Assembly: GCF_016863015.1 (NCBI RefSeq)
Contig: NZ_BOOB01000025.1
Location: forward strand, 1 to 54,404
Direction of reading: 5' to 3'
DNA: 54,404 nucleotides
Source: Microbispora amethystogenes
GTDB lineage: Bacteria; Actinomycetota; Actinomycetes; Streptosporangiales; Streptosporangiaceae
Below the pieces are notes generated by a model. The model was not told the origin of the DNA, searched no databases, and saw only the letters and a program-made list of their open reading frames with translations. Every line of letters begins with the position of its first letter. Positions within the stretch are counted from its first letter, which is position 1. The position numbers and the translations under genes are program-made. Shown piece after piece: positions 38,177 through 46,953 of the stretch.

Positions 38177-38857
38177 ATGACGGAGAGCAACGACCTGCCC
38201 GAGGCGCCCCCGGTGGCGCGTGAGATCTTCACCGGTGAGGCGCTTGAGAGGGCCCGGGTCTTCGCCGAGTTACTCGCCGGTCCCGGAGTGGTGCGAGGGC
38301 TGCTGGGGCCGAGAGAGGTGCCCCGGATCTGGGACCGCCATCTGCTCAACTGCGCCGTGGTCGAGGAGGCGGTTCCGCCGGACTCGACCGTCGTCGACAT
38401 CGGCTCCGGCGCCGGCCTGCCCGGCCTGGTGCTCGCGATCGTCCGGCCCGACGTGACCGTGACGTTGCTGGAACCACTGCTCCGCCGCACGGTCTTCCTC
38501 TCCGAGTGTGTCGAGGCGCTCAAGCTCGACAACGTGGAGGTGTTGCGCGGACGCGCAGAGGAAATCGCACACAAGAGGGTCTTCGATGTCGCGACCGCAC
38601 GGGCGGTGGCGCCGCTCGACCGTCTGCTCTCATGGTCGATGCCGCTGCTACGGGAAGGCGGCGAACTTCTGGCGATGAAGGGGGAGCGGGCGCAGGAGGA
38701 ACTGGAGGCCGCCCGTCCCCACCTCCAGTCGTACGGAGTGAGGCACGTCGAACTCGTGACAGTGGGGCACGGTAGGGTCGAGCCGCCCGCGACCCTTGTT
38801 CGCGTCGTCGCAGGACGACCCCCGCGAGCGGACACGCGGAGGCGACGGAAGAGGTGA
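38177..38857 (+). CDS. rsmG: 16S rRNA (guanine-527-N7) methyltransferase, 226 aa
   Basis: RsmG methylates G527 of 16S rRNA with AdoMet; loss gives low-level streptomycin resistance in many bacteria. The AdoMet motif 'VVDIGSGAGLPGLVLAI' is near residues 72-88, with 'VTLLEPLLRRTVFLSE' next and 'FDVATARAVAPL' at about 138-149. The ATG at 38177 is used; GTG at 38174 adds one residue. The stop overlaps parA by GTGA (38854-38857). It is the first gene of the rsmG-parA pair, the order common to many bacteria. A basic C-terminal tail (RRRRKR) is present. Confidence 0.95.
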   Translation: MTESNDLPEAPPVAREIFTGEALERARVFAELLAGPGVVRGLLGPREVPRIWDRHLLNCAVVEEAVPPDSTVVDIGSGAGLPGLVLAIVRPDVTVTLLEPLLRRTVFLSECVEALKLDNVEVLRGRAEEIAHKRVFDVATARAVAPLDRLLSWSMPLLREGGELLAMKGERAQEELEAARPHLQSYGVRHVELVTVGHGRVEPPATLVRVVAGRPPRADTRRRRKR

Positions 38858-39951
38858 GCCGCGTGGCGGACGCCGGATCAGGCGATGTGAAAGCGGGACT
38901 GGGTTGGCCGGAGACCCGGCTCCCCCTACGCTGGGAGATCGCGACAGCAGGCCGGTCCTCCGGGGTTGGCTGGCCTCGTCTCCCTGCTTCGCCGGTCGAA
39001 AGGACGACGACCGTATCCCCGAGCCCCCTTAGCCCTGGCGATTCGCCGCTGGTACGAGAGGCACTGAGTTCTGTGGTTTCACGTGAAACAGCCGCGCCCC
39101 CGCAGGCGGCTGCGCCTTCCGTCGGTTACTCGACGCGTGACGAGGGGAGCTGGCCCCGGCCTCCTCGCTGCCGGGTGATGACGGTGGCCAACCAGAAGGG
39201 TGGCGTGGGCAAGACCACCACGGCCGTCAACCTGGCGGCGGCACTGTCCATGCACGATCAGCGCGTTCTCGTGATGGACCTGGACCCGCAGGGAAACGCG
39301 TCGACCGCGCTCGCGACCGAGCACCGGTCGGGGATGCCGTCGGTTTACCAGGTCCTGGTGGACGACATGCCGCTGTCGCAGATCGTGAACCCCGTTCCCG
39401 ACATGCCGAATCTCTACTGCGCCCCCGCCACCCTCGACCTCGCGGGTGCGGAGATTGAGCTTGTCCCCATGGTCGGCCGTGAGACCCGGCTGCGGAGGGC
39501 GCTGGCGGCCTTCGACGCCATGGAGTTCGACTACATCCTCATCGACTGCCCGCCGTCGCTGGGCCTGCTGACGGTGAACGCCATGACGGCGGCGCAGGAG
39601 GTGCTGATCCCCATCCAGTGCGAGTACTACGCCCTGGAGGGTCTCACCCAGCTCATGCAGAACGTCGAACTGGTGCGTGCGCACCTGAACCAGACGCTCG
39701 CGGTCTCGACCATCCTCCTCACCATGTACGACGGCCGTACGCGCCTGGCGTCTCAGGTGGCGGAAGAGGTGCGGTCCCACTTCGGCGACACGGTGCTCGA
39801 CGCGGTCATCCCCAGGAGCGTCCGCGTCTCCGAGGCGCCCAGCTATGGCCAGTCGGTCATGACGTACGACCCGGGATCCAGCGGCGCGCTCGCGTACATG
39901 GGAGCCGCCAAGGAGATCGCCTATCGTGCGGCGGCCCTCGCCGACGCCTGA
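38854..39951 (+). CDS. parA: Chromosome partition ATPase ParA, 365 aa
   Basis: ParA is a Walker-type ATPase that moves ParB-parS complexes. The deviant Walker A 'KGGVGKTTTAVNLAAAL' is near residues 114-130, 'LVMDLDPQGNAST' near 140-152 and 'YILIDCPPSLGLLT' near 226-239. The first 100 residues are a proline/serine-rich extension, common in actinobacterial ParA, and include a parS site in the codons for VVSRETA. The GTG at 38854 overlaps the rsmG stop; an ATG at 39178 just before the ATPase core is a shorter alternative. A terminator at 40110-40142 separates it from parB. Confidence 0.95.
   Translation: MSRVADAGSGDVKAGLGWPETRLPLRWEIATAGRSSGVGWPRLPASPVERTTTVSPSPLSPGDSPLVREALSSVVSRETAAPPQAAAPSVGYSTRDEGSWPRPPRCRVMTVANQKGGVGKTTTAVNLAAALSMHDQRVLVMDLDPQGNASTALATEHRSGMPSVYQVLVDDMPLSQIVNPVPDMPNLYCAPATLDLAGAEIELVPMVGRETRLRRALAAFDAMEFDYILIDCPPSLGLLTVNAMTAAQEVLIPIQCEYYALEGLTQLMQNVELVRAHLNQTLAVSTILLTMYDGRTRLASQVAEEVRSHFGDTVLDAVIPRSVRVSEAPSYGQSVMTYDPGSSGALAYMGAAKEIAYRAAALADA
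39075..39090. promoter_or_regulatory. parS centromere-like site 1 (inside parA)
   Basis: GGTTTCACGTGAAACA matches the parS consensus at 15 of 16 positions and is palindromic from the second base on. It lies in the parA coding sequence, where it encodes V-S-R-E-T. ParB binds such sites near the origin. Confidence 0.9.
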
Positions 39952-40109
39952 CAGCCGAGGTCGGAGAGTCCGGGTTGAGAGGACATCCGGCGGCCGGCGG
40001 TCTCTTTCCGGGGCATGGGCGGCGGCCCGATCGCGGGTTGTGCACAGCTCCATGTCTGAGGACTCGTGCGGAGGCGTCGCAGCGGTACTCTCTCCTGGTG
40101 TGTGCGTGC

Positions 40110-40142
40110 CGGTGCCCAGTGACCCCGAGTCGCTGGGCACCG
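40110..40142 (+). terminator. Terminator between parA and parB
   Basis: CGGTGCCCAG (40110-40119) pairs exactly with CTGGGCACCG (40133-40142), a 10-bp stem with a 13-base loop, followed by CCTTCTTT. It lies about 160 bases after the parA stop, just before the parB start signals, so parB may have its own promoter or lie on a partial read-through. Confidence 0.65.
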
Positions 40143-40176
40143 CCTTCTTTGCGGGTGTGGGTATGAAGGAGCAGCG

Positions 40177-41196
40177 GTGAGCCAGCAGCGTCGGGGACTT
40201 GGCAAGGGTCTTGGGGCACTGATCCCCACGGGACCGATCGTCGATCCGTCGCCTGTGGCGAGCGTGCCGTCCACTGCCGGTCTGCCGTCACCCACTTCGG
40301 GTGCCGGCATGACAAACGGTGGGATGACAGGTGTCGGCGAAACGGGCCTGCGGCCGGTGGAGGGCGCGTACTTCCAGGAGATCGAGGTCGGGTCGATTTC
40401 TCCCAACCCCCGCCAGCCGCGAGAGGTGTTCGACGAGGACCGTCTCGACGAACTGTCCGCCTCCATCAAGGAGGTCGGCCTGCTGCAGCCGGTCGTCGTA
40501 CGGGCGGTGCCGGACGGCCGCTTCGAGCTCATCATGGGGGAGCGGAGGTGGCGCGCGTCCCAGCTCGCCGGCCTCGACCACATCCCCGCGATCGTCCGCA
40601 GCACGCAGGACGACGAGATGCTCCGTGAGGCGCTCATCGAGAACCTCCAGCGCGAGCAACTGAACGCGCTGGAGGAGGCGGCGGCCTACCAGCAACTTCT
40701 GGACGACTTTGGCGCCACTCATGAGGTGCTCGCCAGGAAGGTGGGGAGGTCCCGCTCGCACATCAGCAACACCCTGCGACTGCTGAACCTCCCGCCGGAG
40801 GTGCAGCGCAGGCTGGCGGCGGGGGTCATCAGCGCCGGGCACGCGCGTGCACTGCTGACGCTCAGCGACCCGGCCGCCCAGGAGCGCCTGGCGAGCCGGA
40901 TCGTGGCGGAAGGGCTGTCGGTCCGGACCGTCGAGGAGATCGTGGCGCTGGGGGAGGCGACCGCGGGCCCGGCTCCCCGCAAGCCGCGGGAGAAGAAGCC
41001 GACGGCTCCGGCTCTGCGGGATCTGGCCGACCGGCTCTCCGACCACTTCGAGACTAAGGTGAAGGTCGATCTCGGCAGCCGGAAGGGCCGCATCGTGGTC
41101 GAGTTCTCCACCATCGACGATCTGGAGCGCATCATCGACACGATGGCCCCCGAGGCCGCCAACGCGATGCGGGGCGCGGGCATCGCCCCCGAATAG
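40177..41196 (+). CDS. parB: Chromosome partition protein ParB, 339 aa
   Basis: ParB binds parS and spreads along DNA as a CTP-dependent clamp. It has the start 'RRGLGKGLGALIP', the CTPase motif 'MGERRWRASQLAGL' near residues 117-130, 'ENLQREQLNALEEA' after it and the HTH 'LARKVGRSRSHISNTLRLLN' near 183-202. The C-terminal 60 residues form the dimer domain. The GTG at 40177 follows AAGGAGC. A perfect parS lies 16 bases after the stop at 41212. The gene order parA-parB is normal. Confidence 0.96.
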   Translation: MSQQRRGLGKGLGALIPTGPIVDPSPVASVPSTAGLPSPTSGAGMTNGGMTGVGETGLRPVEGAYFQEIEVGSISPNPRQPREVFDEDRLDELSASIKEVGLLQPVVVRAVPDGRFELIMGERRWRASQLAGLDHIPAIVRSTQDDEMLREALIENLQREQLNALEEAAAYQQLLDDFGATHEVLARKVGRSRSHISNTLRLLNLPPEVQRRLAAGVISAGHARALLTLSDPAAQERLASRIVAEGLSVRTVEEIVALGEATAGPAPRKPREKKPTAPALRDLADRLSDHFETKVKVDLGSRKGRIVVEFSTIDDLERIIDTMAPEAANAMRGAGIAPE

Positions 41197-41211
41197 CCAC
41201 CGAGTAGCCGC

Positions 41212-41227
41212 TGTTTCACGTGAAACA
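41212..41227. promoter_or_regulatory. parS site 2
   Basis: TGTTTCACGTGAAACA is a perfect 16-base parS palindrome, 15 bases beyond the parB stop codon and before the VOC-family gene. Confidence 0.95.
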
Positions 41228-41297
41228 GCGCCACTGCCGACGCGCGAACCGCCCTCGATGTGCTCAGGGGCGGGCGACGACGAACCGTGGAGGCGGG

Positions 41298-41753
41298 ATG
41301 ACCGGTGAGGCTCCCTTCCGGGTAGGGCTTCGAGTCGAGGACGTGAGTGCGGCGGCCGCGTTATACGAAGGGCTGGGATTCGAGCAGACCGGGACGCTGT
41401 CCAGCCCCGACGGCCGGACAATCATGGCGATCCTGCGGCGCGGCGATCTCCAGGTGCTCGTCGATGCCCTGACGGGCATGCCGTTTCCCGACAGCGAGCG
41501 TGAACGAGGCACCCTGGCCGGTCCACGAGGCTTGGGCGTGGTCATCGGCGTCGCGGTGGACGACGTGGGAGCGGTCGTGGACTACTGCCGATCGGCCGGT
41601 TGTGAGATCGCCACCGACCCCGTAGACGCCCCGTGGGGGGAACGGTACGCCGAGGTCGTCGATCCGTACGGTTACGCGTGGAAGTTCTTCCAGGTGCTTC
41701 CGGATCCGCCCCACGACAGCTTGGGTAGCGCTTACGACGGCTGGTTCGGCTGA
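41298..41753 (+). CDS. VOC-family (glyoxalase/bleomycin-resistance fold) protein, 151 aa
   Basis: The fold is recognised from the repeated beta-alpha-beta modules: 'FRVGLRVEDVSAAAALYEGL' at the start, 'GTLSSPDGRTIMAIL', and the second half with 'VVIGVAVDDVGAVVDYCRSA' and 'GERYAEVVDPYGYAWKFFQ', which is the usual C-terminal signature. The 'DPYGYAW' stretch is a common metal-side segment, but the first-half metal ligands are not obvious. Substrate cannot be named. The ATG at 41298 follows GGAGG. It stands alone between parS sites 2 and 3, ahead of a 14-bp terminator. Confidence 0.85.
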   Translation: MTGEAPFRVGLRVEDVSAAAALYEGLGFEQTGTLSSPDGRTIMAILRRGDLQVLVDALTGMPFPDSERERGTLAGPRGLGVVIGVAVDDVGAVVDYCRSAGCEIATDPVDAPWGERYAEVVDPYGYAWKFFQVLPDPPHDSLGSAYDGWFG

Positions 41754-41767
41754 CCCCATCGCCTCGG

Positions 41768-41803
41768 CCGCCCCATGCGTGCCTGTAGACACGCATGGGG
41801 CGG
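41768..41803. terminator. Bidirectional 14-bp terminator hairpin
   Basis: CCGCCCCATGCGTG (41768-41781) pairs exactly with CACGCATGGGGCGG (41790-41803), eight-base loop. It lies 15 bases after the VOC stop and separates it from the convergent ddl gene. No T run is present. Confidence 0.8.
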
Positions 41804-41816
41804 ACGCTCTGTCGTG

Positions 41817-41832
41817 TGTTTCACGTGAAACA
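41817..41832. promoter_or_regulatory. parS site 3
   Basis: TGTTTCACGTGAAACA is a second perfect parS palindrome, directly after the terminator and four bases before the ddl stop. It lies about 8.5 kb from oriC on the parB side. Confidence 0.95.
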
Positions 41833-41836
41833 CGAC

Positions 41837-42787
41837 TCAGCGGCGAGCCGCGGCAAGCTCCAGGAGCCCCTTGCACAGGGTTCCCAGGTCCCGATGGGCC
41901 GCTTCGGCGGCCATCGGCAGCAGGGAGGTCTCCGTCATGCCGGGGGCGACGTTCACCTCAAGGAAGTACGGTTTGCCGGTGGCGTCGACGATGATGTCGG
42001 TGCGGGAGACGTCACGCAGACCCAGCGCCGCGTGCGCGGCCACGGCCATCCCCGCGCACGCCTCGGTGGCCTCGGGGGAGAGCCGGGCAGGCGCGAAGAA
42101 CTCCGTCTGGCCGGCCGTGTAGCGGGCGGCGTAGTCGTAGACGCCGCGGTCGGGCACGATCTCCACCGGAGGCAGGGCGACCGGGCCGTCGCCGAGATCC
42201 ACCACGGAGACGGCGACCTCCACGCCCTGCACGTACTGCTCGATCAACGCGGTGTCCCCGTAGGCGAAGCAGCCGACCATCGCGGCGGGCAACTCCTCGG
42301 CGCTGCGGACGATCGACGCGCCGAGCGCGGATCCTCCACGTGAGGGTTTCACGAACAGAGGCAGTCCGAGGCGGTCGACGATGCGGGCGAGCACCGCGGT
42401 CGCGCCGAGGTCGTGGAACGTCTCCTTGGGCAGAGCCACCGAGTCAGGGGTGTTGAGCCCCCAGGATCGGACGACCGCCTTGGCCGTGGGCTTGTCGAAG
42501 GCGACCCGGCAGGCGTCCGGCGTCGCGCCGACATAGGGCACGTCGAGCAGTTCCAGGACGGACCGGATGGCCCCGTCCTCCCCGGCGCCGCCGTGCAGGG
42601 TGACGAACACCGCGTCCGGCGGGTCCGACAACACGGCGGGCACGAGGGTGGCGTCGGTGTCGCGCGTCTCCACGTCCACACCGGCCGCCCGCAGCACCTC
42701 CGCCACCCGGCGGCCGGAGCGCAGGGAGACCTCACGCTCGTAGGAGAGCCCTCCGGCGAGGACGAGCACGTGACCCAGATCGCTCAT
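41837..42787 (-). CDS. ddl: D-alanine-D-alanine ligase (Ddl), 316 aa
   Basis: Ddl joins two D-alanines for peptidoglycan precursors in the cytoplasm, using ATP. The ATP-grasp fold is visible: 'VLVLAGGLSYEREVSLRSG' at the N-terminus, 'VTLHGGAGEDGAIRSVLELL', the glycine-rich 'VKPSRGGSALGASIV' near residue 145-160, and 'PYFLEVNVAPGMTETSLLP' near 275-293 with the metal-binding Glu and Asn. Of about 300-360 residues for the family, 316 is a short form. It could instead be a Ddl-like paralogue working elsewhere, and the housekeeping ddl may be at another locus. The ATG overlaps a small open frame upstream by four bases. A parS lies just beyond its 3' end. Confidence 0.85.
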   Translation of the reverse strand: MSDLGHVLVLAGGLSYEREVSLRSGRRVAEVLRAAGVDVETRDTDATLVPAVLSDPPDAVFVTLHGGAGEDGAIRSVLELLDVPYVGATPDACRVAFDKPTAKAVVRSWGLNTPDSVALPKETFHDLGATAVLARIVDRLGLPLFVKPSRGGSALGASIVRSAEELPAAMVGCFAYGDTALIEQYVQGVEVAVSVVDLGDGPVALPPVEIVPDRGVYDYAARYTAGQTEFFAPARLSPEATEACAGMAVAAHAALGLRDVSRTDIIVDATGKPYFLEVNVAPGMTETSLLPMAAEAAHRDLGTLCKGLLELAAARR

Positions 42788-42993
42788 GCCGCCTCACCAC
42801 CGATGCGGGCGAACACGCCGCCAGTCTGGATCAGGTCATCCCGCAACGCACGCGCACGCAGGCCGGGAGACGCCGCGCGGCTCTCGGAGGCACGACCCCC
42901 GATCCGCCGGTGATCGGCGTTGCCCGGCCCGGGGCGCGTTTCCCTCCGCGGATGTGCGGGGGGTGATCCTGCGGTCATCGTTCGCTCGCTCAC
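42784..42993 (-). CDS. Possible small hypothetical protein, 69 aa
   Basis: A minus-strand open frame overlaps the ddl start as ATGA, so it could be translationally coupled. It is basic and disordered in its first half, then has 'LRARALRDDLIQTGGVFARI', which reads as a helix. I do not recognise a family, and there is no clear ribosome binding site. It may be an artefact of high GC. Confidence 0.35.
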   Translation of the reverse strand: MSERTMTAGSPPAHPRRETRPGPGNADHRRIGGRASESRAASPGLRARALRDDLIQTGGVFARIGGEAA

Positions 42994-43180
42994 GAAGAGG
43001 GCCTTTCTCGCGTCGAGGAGTCGGTACGGCCAGCCTGAACAGGCTAGTGCCCTCCTGGCGGTCGCCGCCCGGGCCCGACCACGACGGGAGGGGCCGAAGG
43101 CGACGACGTCCCAGTAGGAGAGGCTACGCCGGTTCAGGCGCGGGCCGTACCGCGCCTGAGCGAGACAGGCCGGGCGCTTC

Positions 43181-44506
43181 CTAGGCGAGGTCCGGGCCGG
43201 GGGTGTCCACGCCCCCCTGCCGCGGGATGGAACCGGTGCCGAACGTGTCCCGCATCCTGAGCTCCTGCTCGATGACGCCGGCGAGGCGGCGTACGCCTTC
43301 CTTGATGCGGTCCGGCTCCGGGTAGCAGAAGGACAGCCGCATGTTCCGCGTGCCGCCGCCGTCGGAGTAGAACCCGGTGCCGGGCACGAAGGCGACCCGT
43401 TCGGCGATGGCCCGGGGGAGGAGAGCCTTCGAATTGAGCCCCTCGGGCAGCGTCATCCAGACGAAGAAGCCGCCGGCCGGGCGGGTCCACGTGCAGCCGG
43501 GCGGCATGAACACCTCAAGTGCGCTCAGCATCGCGTCACGCCGCTCCCGGTACAGCTCCCGGAACGTCTTGATCTGCTCCCGCCACGGCTGGGTCGTGAG
43601 GTACTGTCCCACGGCGAGCTGGGTGAACGTCGAGTGCGACAACACCGCCGACTCCATGGCGAGGACCAGCTTGTCGCGGATCGCGTGAGGGGCGACGGCC
43701 CAGCCGACGCGGAAGCCCGGGGCCAGGGTCTTGGAGAACGAGCCGAGGTAGACGACACCATCGGGATCGTCGGCCCGCAACGCCCGCATCGGCTCTCCGT
43801 CGAACCCGAGCAGGCCGTACGGGTTGTCCTCGACGACGAGCACGCCGGCCCGGCGGCAGATCTCCAGCACCTGGCGGCGGCGCACCTCGTTGAGCGTCAC
43901 GCCGGCCGGGTTCTGGAAGGTCGGGATCGTGTAGAGGAACTTGATCCGGTTGCCCGCCGCCTGGAGGGCGTAGATGGTCTGCGCGAGCGCCTCGGGAATC
44001 AGGCCCTGGTCGTCCATCGCGATGTGGACGACCTTCGCCTGGTAGGCCGCGAACGTGCCGAGGGCCCCGGCGTAGGACGGCCCTTCGGCGAGCACGACGT
44101 CACCGGGGTCGATGAAGATGCGGGTGATGAGGTCGAGCGCCTGCTGGGAGCCGACGGTGACCATGATGTCGTCGGCACCGGCTTCGATGCCCTCGAGGCG
44201 CATGACCTCGCAGATCTGCTCCCGCAGGGCGGGGTCGCCCTGGCCGCCGCCGTACTGCAGGGCGACGGAACCGCGGGTGGCGACCAGATCGGCGACGAGA
44301 TCGCCCACCACGTCGAGGGGAAGGGCCGTGATGTAGGGCATGCCGCTGCCGAGCGAGACCACCTCGGGCCTCGAGGCGACGGCGAAGAGAGCTCGGATCT
44401 CGGAGGCGACCATCCCGGCGGCGCGGGCGGCGTACCTGTCGACGTAGGCGTCAATGCGCGACCCGTGAGCCGCGTTCGTCCGACCGTGATCAAGCTCATG
44501 CGTCAC
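43181..44506 (-). CDS. PLP-dependent class I/II aminotransferase, 441 aa
   Basis: The fold-type-I aminotransferase core is complete: 'YGGGQGDPALREQI' near residue 84-97, 'DDIMVTVGSQQALDLITRIF', 'YTIPTFQNPAGVTLNEVRRR' and the PLP lysine in 'YLGSFSKTLAPGFRVGW' near residue 260. The sequence is of the MocR/2-aminoadipate transaminase type without the GntR regulatory domain. Substrate is likely an amino acid or keto acid and cannot be fixed. The GTG at 44506 follows GGAGGTG. It faces away from the GNAT gene, with a 259-base divergent region that should hold both promoters. The 187 bases after its stop hold nothing recognisable. Confidence 0.9.
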   Translation of the reverse strand: MTHELDHGRTNAAHGSRIDAYVDRYAARAAGMVASEIRALFAVASRPEVVSLGSGMPYITALPLDVVGDLVADLVATRGSVALQYGGGQGDPALREQICEVMRLEGIEAGADDIMVTVGSQQALDLITRIFIDPGDVVLAEGPSYAGALGTFAAYQAKVVHIAMDDQGLIPEALAQTIYALQAAGNRIKFLYTIPTFQNPAGVTLNEVRRRQVLEICRRAGVLVVEDNPYGLLGFDGEPMRALRADDPDGVVYLGSFSKTLAPGFRVGWAVAPHAIRDKLVLAMESAVLSHSTFTQLAVGQYLTTQPWREQIKTFRELYRERRDAMLSALEVFMPPGCTWTRPAGGFFVWMTLPEGLNSKALLPRAIAERVAFVPGTGFYSDGGGTRNMRLSFCYPEPDRIKEGVRRLAGVIEQELRMRDTFGTGSIPRQGGVDTPGPDLA

Positions 44507-44765
44507 GGTCCACCTCCGATCACATAGCCGAGAAATCCAGAGTACGGTAACGCGCCACGCTGCTCACAACAGGGTATTGACCATCACAGACCTCTTTTCC
44601 TGCATTCCTGCCTCACTGGTTTCACCCTGAGGACGGAAGTAAACGGTCAGCTGTGGCTCTTGTGGCGTACGCGCTCCCGCCCTGCCGCTGAGTTACGATG
44701 CGTGCAGTAGACGCCGTATTCGCGCGCTTTTCTGGCGGGACCGCTAGCGGGGATTGGGGCATCAC

Positions 44766-45383
44766 GTGTCGCGTCGGCTGGTCAATGTCACCCTCGACAA
44801 CCTCGATGACCTGCCGCGCCGGTGCCGGCGATGCGTGTTCTGGGAGCTCGACCCCGTCAGCGGGGAGCGCGCGGTGGAGGCGGGCGACCCGGGCCTGGAG
44901 AAGGAGGCGTGGATCTCCGCGACCCTCCTCGAATGGGGGAGCTGCGGCAAGATCGCCTACGTCGACGGCGTGGCGGCCGGCTTCGTGCTCTACGCGCCGC
45001 CGCTGTACGTCCCCCGATCGGTGGCGTTCCCGACCTCTCCGGTCAGCTCCGACGCGGTGCTGCTGATGACCGCGCACATCGTGCCGGAGTTCTCCGGCGG
45101 CGGACTCGGCCGGATGCTCGTGCAGGGCGTCGCGAAGGACCTGACCCGCCGCGGCGTACGCGCGATAGAGGCCTTCGGCGACCTCAAGTGGGAGCAGCCC
45201 GGCTGCCTGCTCCCGGCGGACTATCTGCTCTCGGTCGGGTTCAAGACCGTCCGCCCGCACCTGCGCTTCCCCCGGCTCCGTCTGGAGCTCAAGACCGCCG
45301 TCTCGTGGCGTGAGGACGTCGAGGTGGCCCTGGAGCGCCTACTCGGCTCGATGTCCCCGGAGCGGGCGCTGCGGCCCGTCTGA
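44766..45383 (+). CDS. GNAT-family acetyltransferase, 205 aa
   Basis: The GNAT acetyl-CoA motif is in 'MTAHIVPEFSGGGLGRMLVQ' near residues 100-119 (R/Q-x-x-G-x-G/A type: GGGLGRML), with 'FGDLKWEQPGCLLPADYLLS' downstream. The N-terminal part has two cysteine pairs ('RRCRRCVFWELDP'), a Zn-ribbon-like start seen in actinobacterial GNATs of this locus. The GTG at 44766 is used; a TTG at 44754 would add four residues. The target is unknown. It ends before a strong terminator that separates it from the convergent trxA gene. Confidence 0.85.
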   Translation: MSRRLVNVTLDNLDDLPRRCRRCVFWELDPVSGERAVEAGDPGLEKEAWISATLLEWGSCGKIAYVDGVAAGFVLYAPPLYVPRSVAFPTSPVSSDAVLLMTAHIVPEFSGGGLGRMLVQGVAKDLTRRGVRAIEAFGDLKWEQPGCLLPADYLLSVGFKTVRPHLRFPRLRLELKTAVSWREDVEVALERLLGSMSPERALRPV

Positions 45384-45431
45384 GACGATCTCAGGCCCGG
45401 ACCGGGCATCCCAAATGACCCAGGACAAGAC

Positions 45432-45462
45432 GGAGCCCCCAGCGCAAGGCGCGGGGGGCTCC
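45432..45462. terminator. Bidirectional terminator between GNAT and trxA
   Basis: GGAGCCCCC (45432-45440) pairs with GGGGGCTCC (45454-45462), with GCGC pairing to GCGC inside. It lies 48 bases after the GNAT stop and 23 bases after the trxA stop (minus strand), so it serves both convergent genes. Confidence 0.75.
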
Positions 45463-45485
45463 TGCCAGGCTTCGCCCGGGGCGCG

Positions 45486-45809
45486 TCAGAGGACGCCCTC
45501 CAGCTCGCGCAGCAGCATGGCCTTCGGCTTGGCGCCGATGATCTGCTTGACGACCTCGCCGCCCTTGTAGACGTTCATCGTCGGGATCTGCAGCACGCCG
45601 TAGTCGCGCGGCGTGGCCGGGTTCTCGTCGATGTTCAGCTTGACGATGGTCAGCCTGTCCGCGTTCTCGGCGGCGATCTCCTCGAGGATGGGCCCGACCT
45701 GGCGGCACGGACCGCACCACTCGGCCCAGAAGTCGACGAGAACCGGCTTGTCGCTCTTGAGGACCTCGGCCTCGAAGCTCGCGTCCGTCACGCTCTTGAT
45801 GGCGCCCAA
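45486..45809 (-). CDS. trxA: Thioredoxin, 107 aa
   Basis: A small cytoplasmic disulfide reductant. The active site 'WAEWCGPC' gives Cys32 and Cys35, followed by the usual 'VKLNIDENPATPRDYGVLQI', the cis-Pro in 'IPTMNVYKGGE' and a C-terminal helix. It is reduced by TrxB, whose gene precedes it by 102 bases. Length is exactly that of the family. Likely controlled with trxB by the SigR-type promoter at 46882-46909. Confidence 0.97.
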   Translation of the reverse strand: MGAIKSVTDASFEAEVLKSDKPVLVDFWAEWCGPCRQVGPILEEIAAENADRLTIVKLNIDENPATPRDYGVLQIPTMNVYKGGEVVKQIIGAKPKAMLLRELEGVL

Positions 45810-45911
45810 GGTAACTCTCCCCTTGTGTCTGGTGTGGTGGGTGCAACCGCGGGAACGGTCACCGCATTCCCGCGGTCACCCGGAACCTCCCGCGGCCGCC
45901 CGGAAACGGTC

Positions 45912-46841
45912 TCAGGCGTTCAGCGTCAGCCAGCGCTCGGCGTCGAGCGCCGCGGAGCATCCGGTCCCGGAGGCCGTGATCGCCTGGCGGTAGATGTGGT
46001 CGACGACGTCGCCCGCCGCGAACACACCGTCGATGTTGGTCCGGGTCGTCGGCGACTCCACGAGGACGTACCCCTCGTCGTCGAGATCGATCTGGCCCTT
46101 CAGCAGTTCCGTACGCGGCTCGTGGCCGATGGCGATGAACAGCCCCCCGACCGGCAGGTCGGTCTCCTCACCGCTCTTGAGGTTGCGCACGCGCACGCCG
46201 GAGATCCGGTCCTCGCCGAGCACATCGACGACCTCGCTGTCCCAGACGAAGCGGATCTTGTCGTTGGCGAACGCACGGTCCTGCATGATCTTGCTGGCGC
46301 GCAGCGTGTCCCTACGGTGGATCACGGTGACGGTACGGGCGAACCGGGTCAGGAAGATGGCCTCCTCCATCGCCGTGTCACCGCCGCCGACGACCACGAT
46401 CTCCTGGTCGCGGAAGAAGAACCCGTCACAGGTCGCGCACCACGACACACCCCGGCCGGACAGCCGCTTCTCGTTCTCCAGGCCGAGCTCGCGGTAGCGC
46501 GAGCCGGTGGCGATGATCACGGACTTGGCCAGGTAGGTGTCGGTGTACGTCTTGACGACCTTGGGGTCGGCCTTCAGGTCGACCTCCACGACGTCGTCCG
46601 CCACCAGTTCGGCGCCGAAGCGCTCGGCCTGCTTGCGGAAGTTGTCCATCAGGTCAGGACCCATGATCCCGTCCGGGAACCCGGGGAAGTTCTCCACGTC
46701 GGTGGTGTTCATCAACGCACCACCCGCGGTGACCGAGCCCTCGAAGACGAGCGGCCGCAGGTCCGCCCGCGCGGCATACACGGCAGCCGTGTAGCCGGCG
46801 GGGCCCGATCCGATGATGATCACGTTACGGACGTCGCTCAA
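45912..46841 (-). CDS. trxB: Thioredoxin-disulfide reductase, 309 aa
   Basis: TrxB reduces TrxA with NADPH. The FAD motif '[19 protein letters not shown]' is near residues 8-26, the redox pair 'WCATCDG' at Cys135 and Cys138, the NADPH motif '[16 protein letters not shown]' near 152-167 and the C-terminal FAD segment '[20 protein letters not shown]' near 279-298. It heads a trxB-trxA operon after a terminator (46954-46984), with a SigR-type promoter at 46882-46909. Full-length with all motifs. Confidence 0.97.
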   Translation of the reverse strand: MSDVRNVIIIGSGPAGYTAAVYAARADLRPLVFEGSVTAGGALMNTTDVENFPGFPDGIMGPDLMDNFRKQAERFGAELVADDVVEVDLKADPKVVKTYTDTYLAKSVIIATGSRYRELGLENEKRLSGRGVSWCATCDGFFFRDQEIVVVGGGDTAMEEAIFLTRFARTVTVIHRRDTLRASKIMQDRAFANDKIRFVWDSEVVDVLGEDRISGVRVRNLKSGEETDLPVGGLFIAIGHEPRTELLKGQIDLDDEGYVLVESPTTRTNIDGVFAAGDVVDHIYRQAITASGTGCSAALDAERWLTLNA

Positions 46842-46881
46842 CGGACTCGCCTTCCGATCCCGGTGTGATGTGCAGTCGCGT

Positions 46882-46909
46882 CAACAGATCCTAGGCCCCG
46901 GCGATTCCC
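46882..46909 (-). promoter_or_regulatory. SigR-type promoter of trxB-trxA
   Basis: On the minus strand GGGAAT (46904-46909) is followed after 18 bases by GTTG (46882-46885). The SigR consensus of Streptomyces trxBA is GGAAT-N18-GTT. It lies 40 bases before the trxB start. Oxidative thiol stress would then induce the operon. Confidence 0.75.
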
Positions 46910-46953
46910 GCGGCCGACCCCCGGCACGCGAAGCACAGGGAGCCCTTCATACG

